Below, piece by piece: positions 23,001 through 35,000 of a DNA stretch of 64,000 bases. A program made the translations under genes and the position numbers. The stretch covers positions 5,566,694 to 5,630,693 of the forward strand of contig NC_089285.1 of NCBI RefSeq assembly GCF_963678975.1, read 5' to 3'. Under the pieces are notes generated by a model. It searched no databases and was not told the DNA's origin. It was given only the letters and a program-made list of their open reading frames with translations. Source of the DNA: Dysidea avara. Lineage: Eukaryota; Porifera; Demospongiae; Dictyoceratida; Dysideidae. Position 1 is the stretch's first letter; each line of letters starts with the position of its first letter.

Positions 23001-26000
23001 AGAATTTCTGGAGAAACTTCCAGACTATTGGCAGTAGGTTGGAGCAATGGAACAAACAAAGCTTATGAGAGTGTTTGGAAGATGAGTATTGTACGAGAGC
23101 CCAGGGGCCTGAAGTTAAATCATAATTTAGGGTTGGAACGAATGTACAAATACATCCTCTGAAGCTTCTAGTGAAAATATTTCTAAAGTTTCAAAGCTTT
23201 TTTACAAATGTCATGTCAACAATTAATTAACACAAATGATGGTTATTAGGGTGTACACTGTAGTACAAACTCCTACACTTACAGCTCCAGCACAACCATT
23301 GTTTAAACTATAACTAACCAAAAAATGTTAATGGCAGCTACCACAAGGAGTGACAACACTTGTACAACCAGTTTAACTTGTTAGTATCCATGGTAATGCA
23401 TTTTGGTGGAGTAAAGCAGCATCCGAATGTTATGAAAACAAACGAAGCTTCAAACTATTTGTCTCAACCCTATCATAATTATATGAGTGAGATGAGCAAA
23501 TGTAACCCTACCCACCCATTATGTCTCTTTTTCCCTCCCGTGTTATTTACTCTGTATGACTCACTACTCTAGCAGCAAAATCACAAGTGGGTGTTAGAGC
23601 ACATGCACAACCGGAAATGTGACTATTTTTCATTTTATTTGTTGTATTTTTCATCTTAGAGCTACTAATTGCTGTACTATTGTGTAGTAAGAGAGAAATA
23701 CCAGTGTTACATTTGTTTATAATTTAACTTCAGGCCTCTCGGGCCCTCATAAGATCATCAACTACAATGCACACATAAGAACACTTGACATCATTACTAA
23801 GATCATGTGTGATGAATAGTCCATTTCTACATAAGCTAAAGTATCCACAGTATGGTAATGAATACTAATTTATTACACATTGCGCAACATGCGATGTCCT
23901 TTGGGAGGCCTTAAAATGTATTGAAACCTATGGGACTAAGGTCTTTACACTTCACGGGAGCCCAAACAATACCGTTTATTCTTATTATAAGAACGTACTT
24001 TTATAGCAGCCACTATACTACAACGATGACGTGAAAATTGGAAAGATATGCTGTGTTGTGATCGAGAAATCAGCGATCTTGTGTCAAATGGTAGTGATAT
24101 ATTAAGTTTTAAAGGCTGCATCTTTCCTAAAGTGAGGTAGTTTTACTCTTATAAGTATAGAGGATTGTTAGGCAACAAAACATGGCCACTAAACCTACTG
24201 TAACGGGCGAAATAATCGCCTAGCATTGATAGAATCACAGCGATGAAAGATCGCCTATTTCAGCAATAAAATTTGCATAGCGCCGTTCCCAGCCTTGTAG
24301 AAACGTAGTAACAAAGTTTATCTCACTAAGTAGACTTTCTAGATGCTGAAAACAAAGTCACTAGAGTCTTCTGCCGTGCTAAAGTTGCTTCTTTCCGCTT
24401 TACAACACAGCGAATCTTCACAAACTATATACCATCGTGATGCTAACAACCTGAAGATTACAATTTTGTTCTCATAATAAGAATAAACGGTACAGTTTAG
24501 GCTCCCGCGAAGATTTCTTACCTCACTCCCATAGGCTTCAATACATTTTAAAGGACTGGATGTTGCACAATCGCAATTATTAACCACCACATTCCTTAGC
24601 CCTTGTGTGAAAATGGACTATTTTCTTACTAGATGCACTGTCATGTGACCACACATACTTTTATGGCCAACTGTGACCCTCCAAATGGGAAATTTTAGGT
24701 TAGTGTATATAATAAGGTCAACTACATGTTCTCCAGTAAGTGTTGTTTAAATAATATTGTATTTCACTGTACTGTACCTACCTGTCATTCTAGCCAATGG
24801 TTTCTTGCCAGTGGATGGTTGCCATAGAAACAGTGTAAAGTAATCAGATCCCAACACAAGTAGTTCTTCACTGATCACTTCCTAATATGGTAATAACCAA
24901 TGTACCATCAGTACCTATTACTGGTGCTCACCTTCAACTTGTTATACCTTGTTAATGACAACTGGTGGAGGTCACCTGTGTAGAGATCCAAATTAACAAC
25001 ACATTATGTAATGTTAAATAACATCATTACATATCAATCAAGGGAGTCTTCTGTATTCATTGACAAATACAGTAAATGTTAGTACTGTTAACATCATGAC
25101 ATGCCAAAATGGCTTCAAGAGTAGACATTTCACCAATAAACACAGATGTGCATGAGAGGGCAGGCATACAACATTTCTAGCCAGAGCACTACTACACAAT
25201 ACCTTCTGGTTTAGACAGTCTGTCATTAGCTGGTTCATATGGTCCAGTCTTTAACACATAGTCAGTGTTGAGACATAGTGCGTTCACCTGACAGGAGCTC
25301 ACATGATCCAGTTACTACTACATGTACACCACTAACCCAGTGACCATGTCCTGATAGTGTCCTACATAATATTCCCTATGGAAGGGGAAATATGTCAACT
25401 CTGTAATGTGGGTATGGATAATACATGTACATACACACACACGCACGCACATACGGCAAAAACACACACACAAACACACACTCACATCACGGTCTCTCCA
25501 CACTTTCACAGTCCTATCTTGTGATGAGGTATATATCAGTCCCTCTCCTCCCCATCGTACAAAAGTCACTGACTGACTGTGACCAGTTAATATCATCACT
25601 GAATGAGCCAGCCTTGTATCCCATATGTGAACTGTACTATCCTATAGTGTGGAGTACATACACTACTATCCTATAGTGTGGAGTACATACACTACTATCC
25701 TATAGTGTGGAGTACATACACTACTATCCTATAGTGTGGAGTACATACACTACTATCCTATAGTGTGGAGTACATACACTACTATCCTATAGTGTGGAGT
25801 ACATACACTACTATCCTATAGTGTGGAGTACATACACTACTATCCTATAGTGTGGAGTACATACACTACCATCCTATAGTGTGGAGTACATACACTACCA
25901 TCCTATAGTGTGGAGTACATACACTACCATCCTATAGTGTGGAGTACATACACTACCATCCTATAGTGTGGAGTACATACACTACCATCCTATAGTGTGG

Positions 26001-29000
26001 AGTACATACACTACTAATAATACATACAGTATACTATTCATTGTGTACTATACAATCTTGAGTTATTGTGTCCTGACACTGACCTTAGATGAGCTGGCCA
26101 ACAGACGACAGTCAGGATCCCTACCAGGAATTATGTACCATAAAATATTATATAATTATCAATGCACAATATAGTGTATACACAATAAACAGGTTGTTAT
26201 GTTTGCTGTACACAAAGTACAAATGTTACAGTGATCGTTATACCTACATACAGTAGCTTTCACAAGTAACTAATTCACTATACTTTCCGTTGGCATCAAC
26301 AGAACGGTAGAACAGAACAGAGCATCGACAGATCCATTGCAGACACAAGGTATGCATATGAGCTTACTTACTTACTGATGCATTGGTCTCCATGACAACC
26401 ATGTTATCCACTGCCTGTGGCCACTTGGGGATTTCCCTAATTGCTTGCCAGTTACTGGGTCCCATATACACACCTGTAGATATAAACTGATAACAATTGT
26501 ATCATGGCATGTAGAAGGTCAAATTTTTCACACACTGTGTATGTAGTAGAGTATGTAATACTGTGCATAACTGTGTAGTAGTAAGAGTATTATTAAGGGT
26601 GGTAGAGGGAAATGAGGTGGACAACTTCACACATTTCACTCACCTTGCCAGCTTTACATCCTGATGCAATCTTCTTCCCATCTGTTGACCAGGCAACACT
26701 GAGGATCCAGTGGGAGTGAGCTGTGTGTGTAGGATGAAAGAGGGAGATGATCAACTCTTTAGTATGTACATTATATGTATAAATAACAACAAAGGTAGCG
26801 CCAAATTATGCTAGCTGTGCAGTGACTATTCTGAGCATTACGGAATAATTGTGAACCACAGAAAATTTGACAAGGACAGAGAGAGTATTGACAAGATAGA
26901 ACGTTGCATCTAAAAGCTACATGATAAACACAAATCTTAGGATCTGTGGAAATATACTCAATGCCACTGCATGTTTGCAATTGATAGTGACCTCCAACAG
27001 GCAATACCTTCCAATGTCAGATACAGACCTTGATATACTCATTGACTATCCATCTTTTAATTGACTTTGTCCTACTGGAACACAGCACCATCTTCAGAAA
27101 CAGACACACCAGTGTGACTGAACATGTGATTAACACAGTGGATGCCCCTCCCGGTTAAAGTGCATGTCAAACTCATTTTATTTCATCAAATGTGTGTATA
27201 TATCCAACTACAGGTAATAGTAGCTGTACCTAGTAATAGCACTCGGTGTACTCCTGGTATCTATGTGCCAAAGGCAAATGGTGAAGTATGCATTATGCTG
27301 ATTTCATCAGCTGAACAAGACCACAATAAGAAGGACTGTATACAGTGCCAAGAGTGGATAGACTTTTAGCAGCAGAAGTTTCATATAGAGAGTACAGGAT
27401 TCACCCCACACTGGTCGGCAGTGGTTAAGGGTGCTAGCGCCTTTTTGAAGCCACACAAATGCTGTTGTTTTTACTTTTGATACAGGCAAAAAGGAAGCTA
27501 CAGAAATCTAAACTACTGCTTCGAAGATTGACCTAACTTTCTACTATACAGAGACCAAAGTATAAGATTGTACCTTGTTTCATTCACGCGCTATAGTCCC
27601 TCAAAGTCAACCCATACATTTTTCTTATTCCGAGATACTGGCTGCTTGCACAGGCATCAAATTCGCTGTGAAGGTTCTTCAACAAACTTGTGGAAACTTA
27701 GCGCAGGGATTTGTCTTTGCACTTCTTCTTTCTTGAGTTATAAAACAAAGAGTGAGTGCCCGCGAGCGAACTTCGACTTCCGGGCCTTGTAACTCCGTGC
27801 TGGATCACAACAATTATAATTCCATGCGCTAAAAGTTTACAAATTTATCACTGATGGTCCACCAAAAGTTTGGTAAAGATCCGACTATCGTGTATTCCAG
27901 AATATCGCCTTTTACAATGCAGTGTAGAACATGCGCACGCCGACCAGTTATTACTACAAATTCCAATAAACCACAAATGCCAATTTTATCAAATAACCAG
28001 TTATAAATGAAGTTCTAAACAAAATAAAAGCTCTTGTTCCTTTTCTTTACACACTGGGACACCTTCCTGTTGCTTGTGGAGTCGCCAAGCCTGCTCTTCG
28101 ATAGGTAACGCCTCGTAACGCACCGTCAGTGTCTTGTTATGTGTGATAAATCCAGCTGGAACATCGTCACTACCTAAGAACAGGTGTACAATACAAATAT
28201 AACTTACCAGCGTACACTATCACTCGAGAAAACGCAGGAAGAACGTGTGTTGGCTACAAATCAGCTTGTGTCTCGGCTTGTGTTCGCACATATATTCAAA
28301 ACTAGCAGTAACTTTCAGGCTAATTCACTCTATTTTCACTCTTGGACACCCAGACGATCATTTTCGTGATGGTTTTCAAACGAAACAGGCTGTTTCTTGG
28401 CCAATTCCTTTGGCGCAAAACACAGTCGCCTAACACGGATACTTTGAGTATGCCAATTATGATGTAACAGCCGCATGTGGTTATGTGGGTTGTCCCTTGA
28501 ATGGCTTCAAAAACCCGCTAGCACCCTTAAGTACCTCTAAAAACCAACCAGTACCTTCTTAAATCCGACCAGTACAATTCTTACATGTATCACTGATACA
28601 CATACAATATACGGTACCACCCAAGTGCAATGTCACACACACAACCTTGCTTGAGATTTTTTAAATTGCTAATTAAGGGGTGTGGTAACTGTTTCGCTCG
28701 CAAGACAACATGGTAGCTATTTCGTTCATGAGATTGTGAGTGAAACAATTGCCACATCTCTTAATCAGCGATTTTTAAAATCTCAAGCAAAGTTGCATAT
28801 TCATTTGAAAAGAAGGGTACTCAAACATGAGCAAACGTGTTAAATGTGGTTGGCTTTTTCACTGAAAAAGCATTATCAAAAGGGTATCTTGTGGGAGAAA
28901 TATTTACAATTGTCACAATAGCTCTTTTGTGTACCATTAAAATACCTGCCAATTCTCTGTCCAAACTACCTAATGCTTTAGCAGCATTTTAACAATTTTT

Positions 29001-32000
29001 CGAGGGACGTAATTTTCGCGGATCAACTAATTTCAGATTTTCACGGTTTATTTTTGAGAATCACTCGTTTTTTACTGAAGTTACCTCTAGAAAGCACAAA
29101 GCTAATCATGAATGACCCTTAATTTTCGAGGATGAAAATTTCACAGAAAGCCAAGCAACTGCGAAATCACAAAAATTACGTTCCTCAAAAATTTGTACAC
29201 ACATGGTAGAAGTATCACAAACAGTACAAGCTCAAAGAGCACATCTCCTGTGTTTTGGGTAGTAAATATACTTTTAGAACCTCCAAAGTTCCCCAGTTTG
29301 TCGCAAAGAGTGTTCAAGTCCTTTCAACCAATACAGACAATGATGATCGTAGCTGACTATACTGGTCCATCTTTTGTCACAAAGTCAAGTCTTCCACTAC
29401 TCAACAATAGTCAGTTATTGATTGTGGAACAGGAGGAACACTCACAGCTCCTACTGCTCATGTACAAACTACATACCAAACATGTCACTACTGAACTGTC
29501 CTCCTTATGAGATCCTGTTTAACCGTCAGTGGCTACCTAACCATTACTGATCTATCAGTCTGACTACAGTGAGGAGCTGAGGAGAAACCTCTTTCAGTAC
29601 AATGAGATAACAGCAACACTCATAAAAGAGTATAACCAGTTAGCCCCTGGACAACAAGTCCTTCTGGCAACAAAGCTTGGATTGTTATAGCAATGAAAGG
29701 ATTGCCAACTAGAATATTGGCGGGTGCATTCATTTGATGTGGACTTAGCATTCGGCAGTGCCTACACAGAATACCATGGTGGAACAAGACTGTAGAACTC
29801 TCCTGTTTAACTCAGACACAGTCAACTCATTCTACATTAGACATCATCTCCTCCACAACTAGACCACATCATGTGACTACTGGACAAGTTGTCAAGACAG
29901 TTCAGAGACTTAGCAGGACACTGAGGACTCGTAAGAGACACGTGATAACTGAACTGTTTGCATTAGTGTTGGGCAGTATACCAAAAATACCATATGTCGT
30001 GGTATTTTCATCAAACAGTCTGAAAGGTATTGACTTTCGGAAATATTGGAATGAGTGTAATGTGCTATGAGGAAAGCCAGACATCAGATGTTGGCATTTA
30101 ATTAAGTAATGTGTTAATGGTTTGGATGTGACCACGAGACCAGCCTAACAGTAAACTGTAAGGTTTCAGGTTACAACCTAGTGCCAGCCTACTTGTATCA
30201 ACCAGGGGTGGCGGAGAAGAGGGGAGAGGGGTTGTAGCCCCTGTGAAAAAGATTATGGAGAGGATTAGCCATCCTAAAATTATCTATAGCTGTCATTGAG
30301 AGCCTAGCTCAATAGCATCAATAATTCGAGATACTCTAATAGAGCAGTCACAGTATTCTTCAGAAGAGCAGTGTAGCAAGCTATGTATGTAGTTATAAAT
30401 AAAGAGATGTAGTTGATGGAGGGAAACTATTGTCAGCAGGTAGTTACCTTTTTTCTTTTGGTCTTTGACTTTCAGCTAGGCCATGACATCACCAAGCTAG
30501 ACCCTAGCTCCCCTTAACTAAAGGTGTCTCCTCCACCCCTGGTATCAACTGTATAGATGTTAGTAAAATGCATTTATAACCTGTTAGCCATGAGTATCTT
30601 TTACTTGCCCAACTTTGGATAGTAACTACAGATTAACACTTAACTGTTGTTATTACAAATAAAGCAATTCTAGGTTGATTAAAAGTGTGTTATTAGTTGA
30701 CTGCCAGGATACCGTGAAATACCGGATACCGTGAAATACCGGATACCGTGAAATACCGGATACCGTGAAATACCGGATACTGTGAAATACCGGATACCAG
30801 GGTATTTTCTCAATGCTGAATACTGTGATCAAAAATGCCATACTACCCAACACTAGTTTTTTAGTATATACTATTGTACATAATAATTATAAATAAAGTA
30901 GCAATCCAAGCAATAAAAAGTAGTGAAACAAGAGATGAACAATGGTAGCTATTACAGCATAGCTTAGTGGGAAATCCTACTTTGGCATGATATAGCCATT
31001 ATTTGTGACCGGATTAGACAAAACCAGGCTTCCACACACATCCAAATTTACAACTTTGAAGGACCATAATTCAGTATGAAAGTGAGCTATCAGTTTCAAA
31101 TTTGGACTTGTTATTACATAAAGCAATGAAAGCATTGTGTGAAAATTGTAGGGCAATAGCATACTGCGTTGTCAAGTTACTAGCAATTAAAGTCGAAGAA
31201 TTGGATGTGTGTGGAAACCTGGTTTGGTCAAATCCGGTCACATTTTGTGTTCAATGCCAAAGTAGAAATTCCCATCAAGCTATGCTGTAATAGCTACCAT
31301 CGTTCATCTCTTGTTTCACTACTTTTTATCGTTTGGATTCCTACTTTATTTTTAAATTTATTAGTTTGTTTAGTTTTTTTTTAAAGGCATACAGCTAGCT
31401 ATAAACATGTGACTGTTCTATTAGGGTGACTGCTGTGTTAGAGTATCTCAAGTCAGCCTGCAAAGATGTGCACTTGCCCAAAGAGGGGCATGGTTTCTGT
31501 CAATTATAGAGTATCTCAAGTCAGCCTTCCAAATTGAAGGTGTGTGGTCACTGAAATACAGCTTGTGCAAAAGGGGTGTGTCATCGTGGTTTCAATTGAT
31601 AGATCGATAATGCGTAGAATGAAGAATGGGCGTGATCTTGTGACCTATCGTGAAAGCTATCTAGCACTGGTACCTCCGTACAGTAGCCTCCGTCTCATAT
31701 AGATTATAGCTATAAGTAAGGAATATATAATCTATTCCTCCGTGCAGTAGCGTAGTCTAAGCGCATTAAATAATCTCGTGACGTCTATTATGCTGCATAA
31801 AGAAAGTATTGATACGGAAAATTAATGGCTCGATATGGTTTCATTGGATGAAGAAAACAAGCAGCCTGATTGAAGATAAAAGGAAAGACAAGGTGCAGAG
31901 GGAACATACTCGTCGGAACCCCAAAAGGCACATCCCACTGGTGAGTTTGTTATTGGGGCGTAAAATGGTGGCCGTGCACTGCTTTGTTTGGCCTCTAAGC

Positions 32001-35000
32001 TTGCAACTGTGGTCGGTCAGTCAGTCAGTCTAAAATTCCAAGTTTTGGCGATTTTTGAAATTCTGTATCCGGCCACCTTTAAGCGTTTTGTTGTATTTAA
32101 TGCTGTTTTATGTATTATATAGACTTGTACTATTCCGTAAAGGTGATTTTCGTCTCGTAAGATAACTCTAGGATGATTTTTTAAAGGCGGAATTTGGGCG
32201 GCACACAAAAATTTCACCTGGATTCCTACTTAAACGGCACAACTGTACCGTTTGATTAATGATTTGTATTATACAGCTATGGAGACTATTATATGATTGT
32301 ATCCTTGTTATACACAGTGTCTACCATGTGATATGTATCTTCAACACATGTACACAGTACACACTATACTATACACACCTTTAAAAACATGATGAGGAGC
32401 CTCAGTATTGCTACCCCTTAATCTAATAGTACAGTCACCTGATCCACTAGCTAGACCCCTGTACAATATATGATAAGTTATATGAATACACACACACACA
32501 CACACACACACAACACACACACAACACACACACACACACTATACTTACAGTACACACATAGATACACTTGTACGTCCTTTACAGCAATTGGTTTTAAAAG
32601 AACTCAACTGTAATACTGAGGATGGAGCTGGACTGTAATTACAATCACTAACTGAAAACCATACATAACCATGGAACAGGTAACTACTACACAATACTTT
32701 GATATAAACAACTTGGTAGCTTTAACTCCTGTAGTAGTCAGTGTAATGGTGTAATAATCAGATAATGTAGTACACAAACTTTTTTTGGAATTTTCAACTA
32801 GAGTAGAGAGAATAGCACATCAATAAAAAGTACTGAAACAATCCACAGTTAGTGCACGATATTAAATCACAGTAAAACAATAAGAAATGTAATATCCTTA
32901 CTATGCATTTCCATTATGGTATCTTGAGCACAGTAGGGATATAACACTTCTTATTGTTTTACTGTGATTTAATATCATGCACTACTCCAACTTGTTTCAG
33001 TACTTTTTATCGATATGCTATGGTCCCTACTCTAGTTGAAAATTCCGAATTTTATTTGTGTACTTGTTTGTTAACATTTTTTGTAATAATTTTATTATGA
33101 CTGGTAAACCCACACATATCGCATCTTAAATGGCACAGTGCACTGTAGCTATTTATATATCAGTTATCATCTGAAAAATGAAGTATCCATTACACTTCGT
33201 TGTCAGCTATGTTCAACCTGTTACACAGCATTTTGAATAAAGAATTGTTCGAAAAGCACCTCTACAATCTATGCATACCGAAAGAAAGAAATGGTGCCGC
33301 GCACCCTGTTATATCAATTATCATCTGAAAAGTGAAGTATCCATTACGCTTCGTTGTCAGCTATGTTCAACCGATTACACAGCAGTACAAATCCAGAACT
33401 GTTCGAAAAGCACCTCTGCTTTCAAAATAGCCACTATGACAAATACGGACTATTGCAGTTACAAAGGGACGCCATCATGTGCTATCGCCAAATCGACATT
33501 TTTTGCTGTCAGCAAAGATGAATGGGACACAAAGGACACTGGTAAATCTATGAAGAATGCATTGTATGTACTGCGGTATGCCAAAAGGCACCTGTTGGGC
33601 CAAAACAACGTCGAACAGTGAAAAAATCAAGCCAGTAACCTTAGCCGTTGTCAAGTTACACTTGTCTAAAGGCATCAGTCAGTCAGTTACTCAGTCAGTA
33701 AAAAATTGGTTAAATAAACATTATTTTAAATTCCATAGTAACTTGTTGAAAGTGTTTAGGGTCGATCTGAAAGCCTGTTTGGGCTTAGTTTTACCTAACC
33801 AATACTGCCTCATCATTGGCAGGAAAATTGAGGCTGGTTTTTTGGATAATGATATTTTGTGGGCCACGCCTACTCCTTTGTGGTCCCTACTATACAGTAC
33901 TATCGTACTGTATGATATGTATGTAATTCTGTTATCAAGATAACTTTTAACAGTGACCTGGTATACTGTGTAGGCCACTCCAAATAAATTCTCTGTTTCC
34001 CTTCCACCGTCTACATCTCTTTACTGCTAGGGTTCCACCAATACAGAAAATACCTACCGATCCGATACAGATACCAATAATTGCCATACACTTTACACAC
34101 TTCTCAAGTTAGCTATATGTGACTGCTCTATTAGAATATTTTATTGTGCAGTGACTGTTCTATTAGAGTATTTCGATCTTTTTCATGCAAACATTGTAAG
34201 TAGCAGTTTCTCAATGTTTAACAAAGCAATTCCTGCACCTTTTATGCTAGAATAATGCTCAACACTATTTCCAGTTTGTTGTACTTCACGTTTTGCTAGC
34301 ATAGCATTTATGATGATAGTTATGATGATGATGATTGGCACGAGTGGCCATTGATCGGTATCGGAGTACCTAAATAACCAATACTGATCGATATCAAAAG
34401 CTCAATATCGGCTCTGATACGATACCAATCCGATTATCGGTGGAACACTATTTACTGCCACCACTAACATGTTTCATTATTCTGTATTCTTCTATTATTT
34501 TCTGGTTATTCTTGTATGCTGTACAGACTCAGTAAAAACCATCTTATATGGGTGTCTGCTCACATGACAGTGTGCTATCAAGTCAACACAAATTCACATT
34601 TTGTGCCATTCCTGCAACTTGTATGATCAAGGTACAAGCTAAAGTATGCTATCATGCAGATTACTATGGTGATGCCAGGCAAATAATGGCTTAAAAGCTG
34701 CTAATCTCATAATGAAATAGACTCCTTACCTGCATGCAAATATATTTGGAGTGGCCTTAGCTGTTTCTTGAAATACACCAGTACATAAAGTGAGCTACAC
34801 ATTCTATGGAATGAACAAGCATATACTATTGCACACACTACAAATGGACATATACACAGACAGACATACCTGGCATACTACTGGTACACCTCGACACTGC
34901 TTGAACCTTAAACCTGGCCTGTGGTTGGTATTGTATCTCAACCAGCTTCTCTGTTTGGATGTCTTCTAACTGTTCCAGTGTCTCTCTCCTTCAGGCTCTT

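Larger units (their letters stand above)
20706..23711 (+). mobile_element. DIRS-like retroelement with inverted terminal repeats, tyrosine recombinase missing
   Basis: Inverted termini of about 130 bp: 20706 begins TGTAACACTGGTATTTCTCT and 23711 reversed begins with the same 20 bases. Between them are a gag-like frame (20869-21300), a reverse transcriptase region (about 21805-22400, LFLVP-type finger, FPFGLCSAPRVFTKLLKPVL, YLDN), an RNase H-like region (about 22600-22860, SWRLDPNAIA, YAFPQFCLIG) and the start of the usual following region (LAAWKLSGTE near 22960). It then stops, with no recombinase catalytic residues. YLDN in place of YLDD, several stops and frame changes mean it is dead. The partial NLE1 copy at 52.7 kb lacks the insertion. 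Confidence 0.85.
26721..32378 (-). other. NLE1 intron, 5.7 kb, repeat-filled
   Basis: Lies between the HSHWIL exon and the ASGSGD exon. Contents: a 1.1 kb inverted-repeat element, two short MITE-like hairpins, a gypsy remnant, a 0.9 kb hAT-like element, and a hairpin-plus-tail element. The first 690 bp show nothing I can name. Confidence 0.7.

Noticed and set aside
25642-26018. CRISPR-like array
   Set aside because: The 29-bp units are directly adjacent, with no unique spacers, and the genome is clearly animal. It is a minisatellite.
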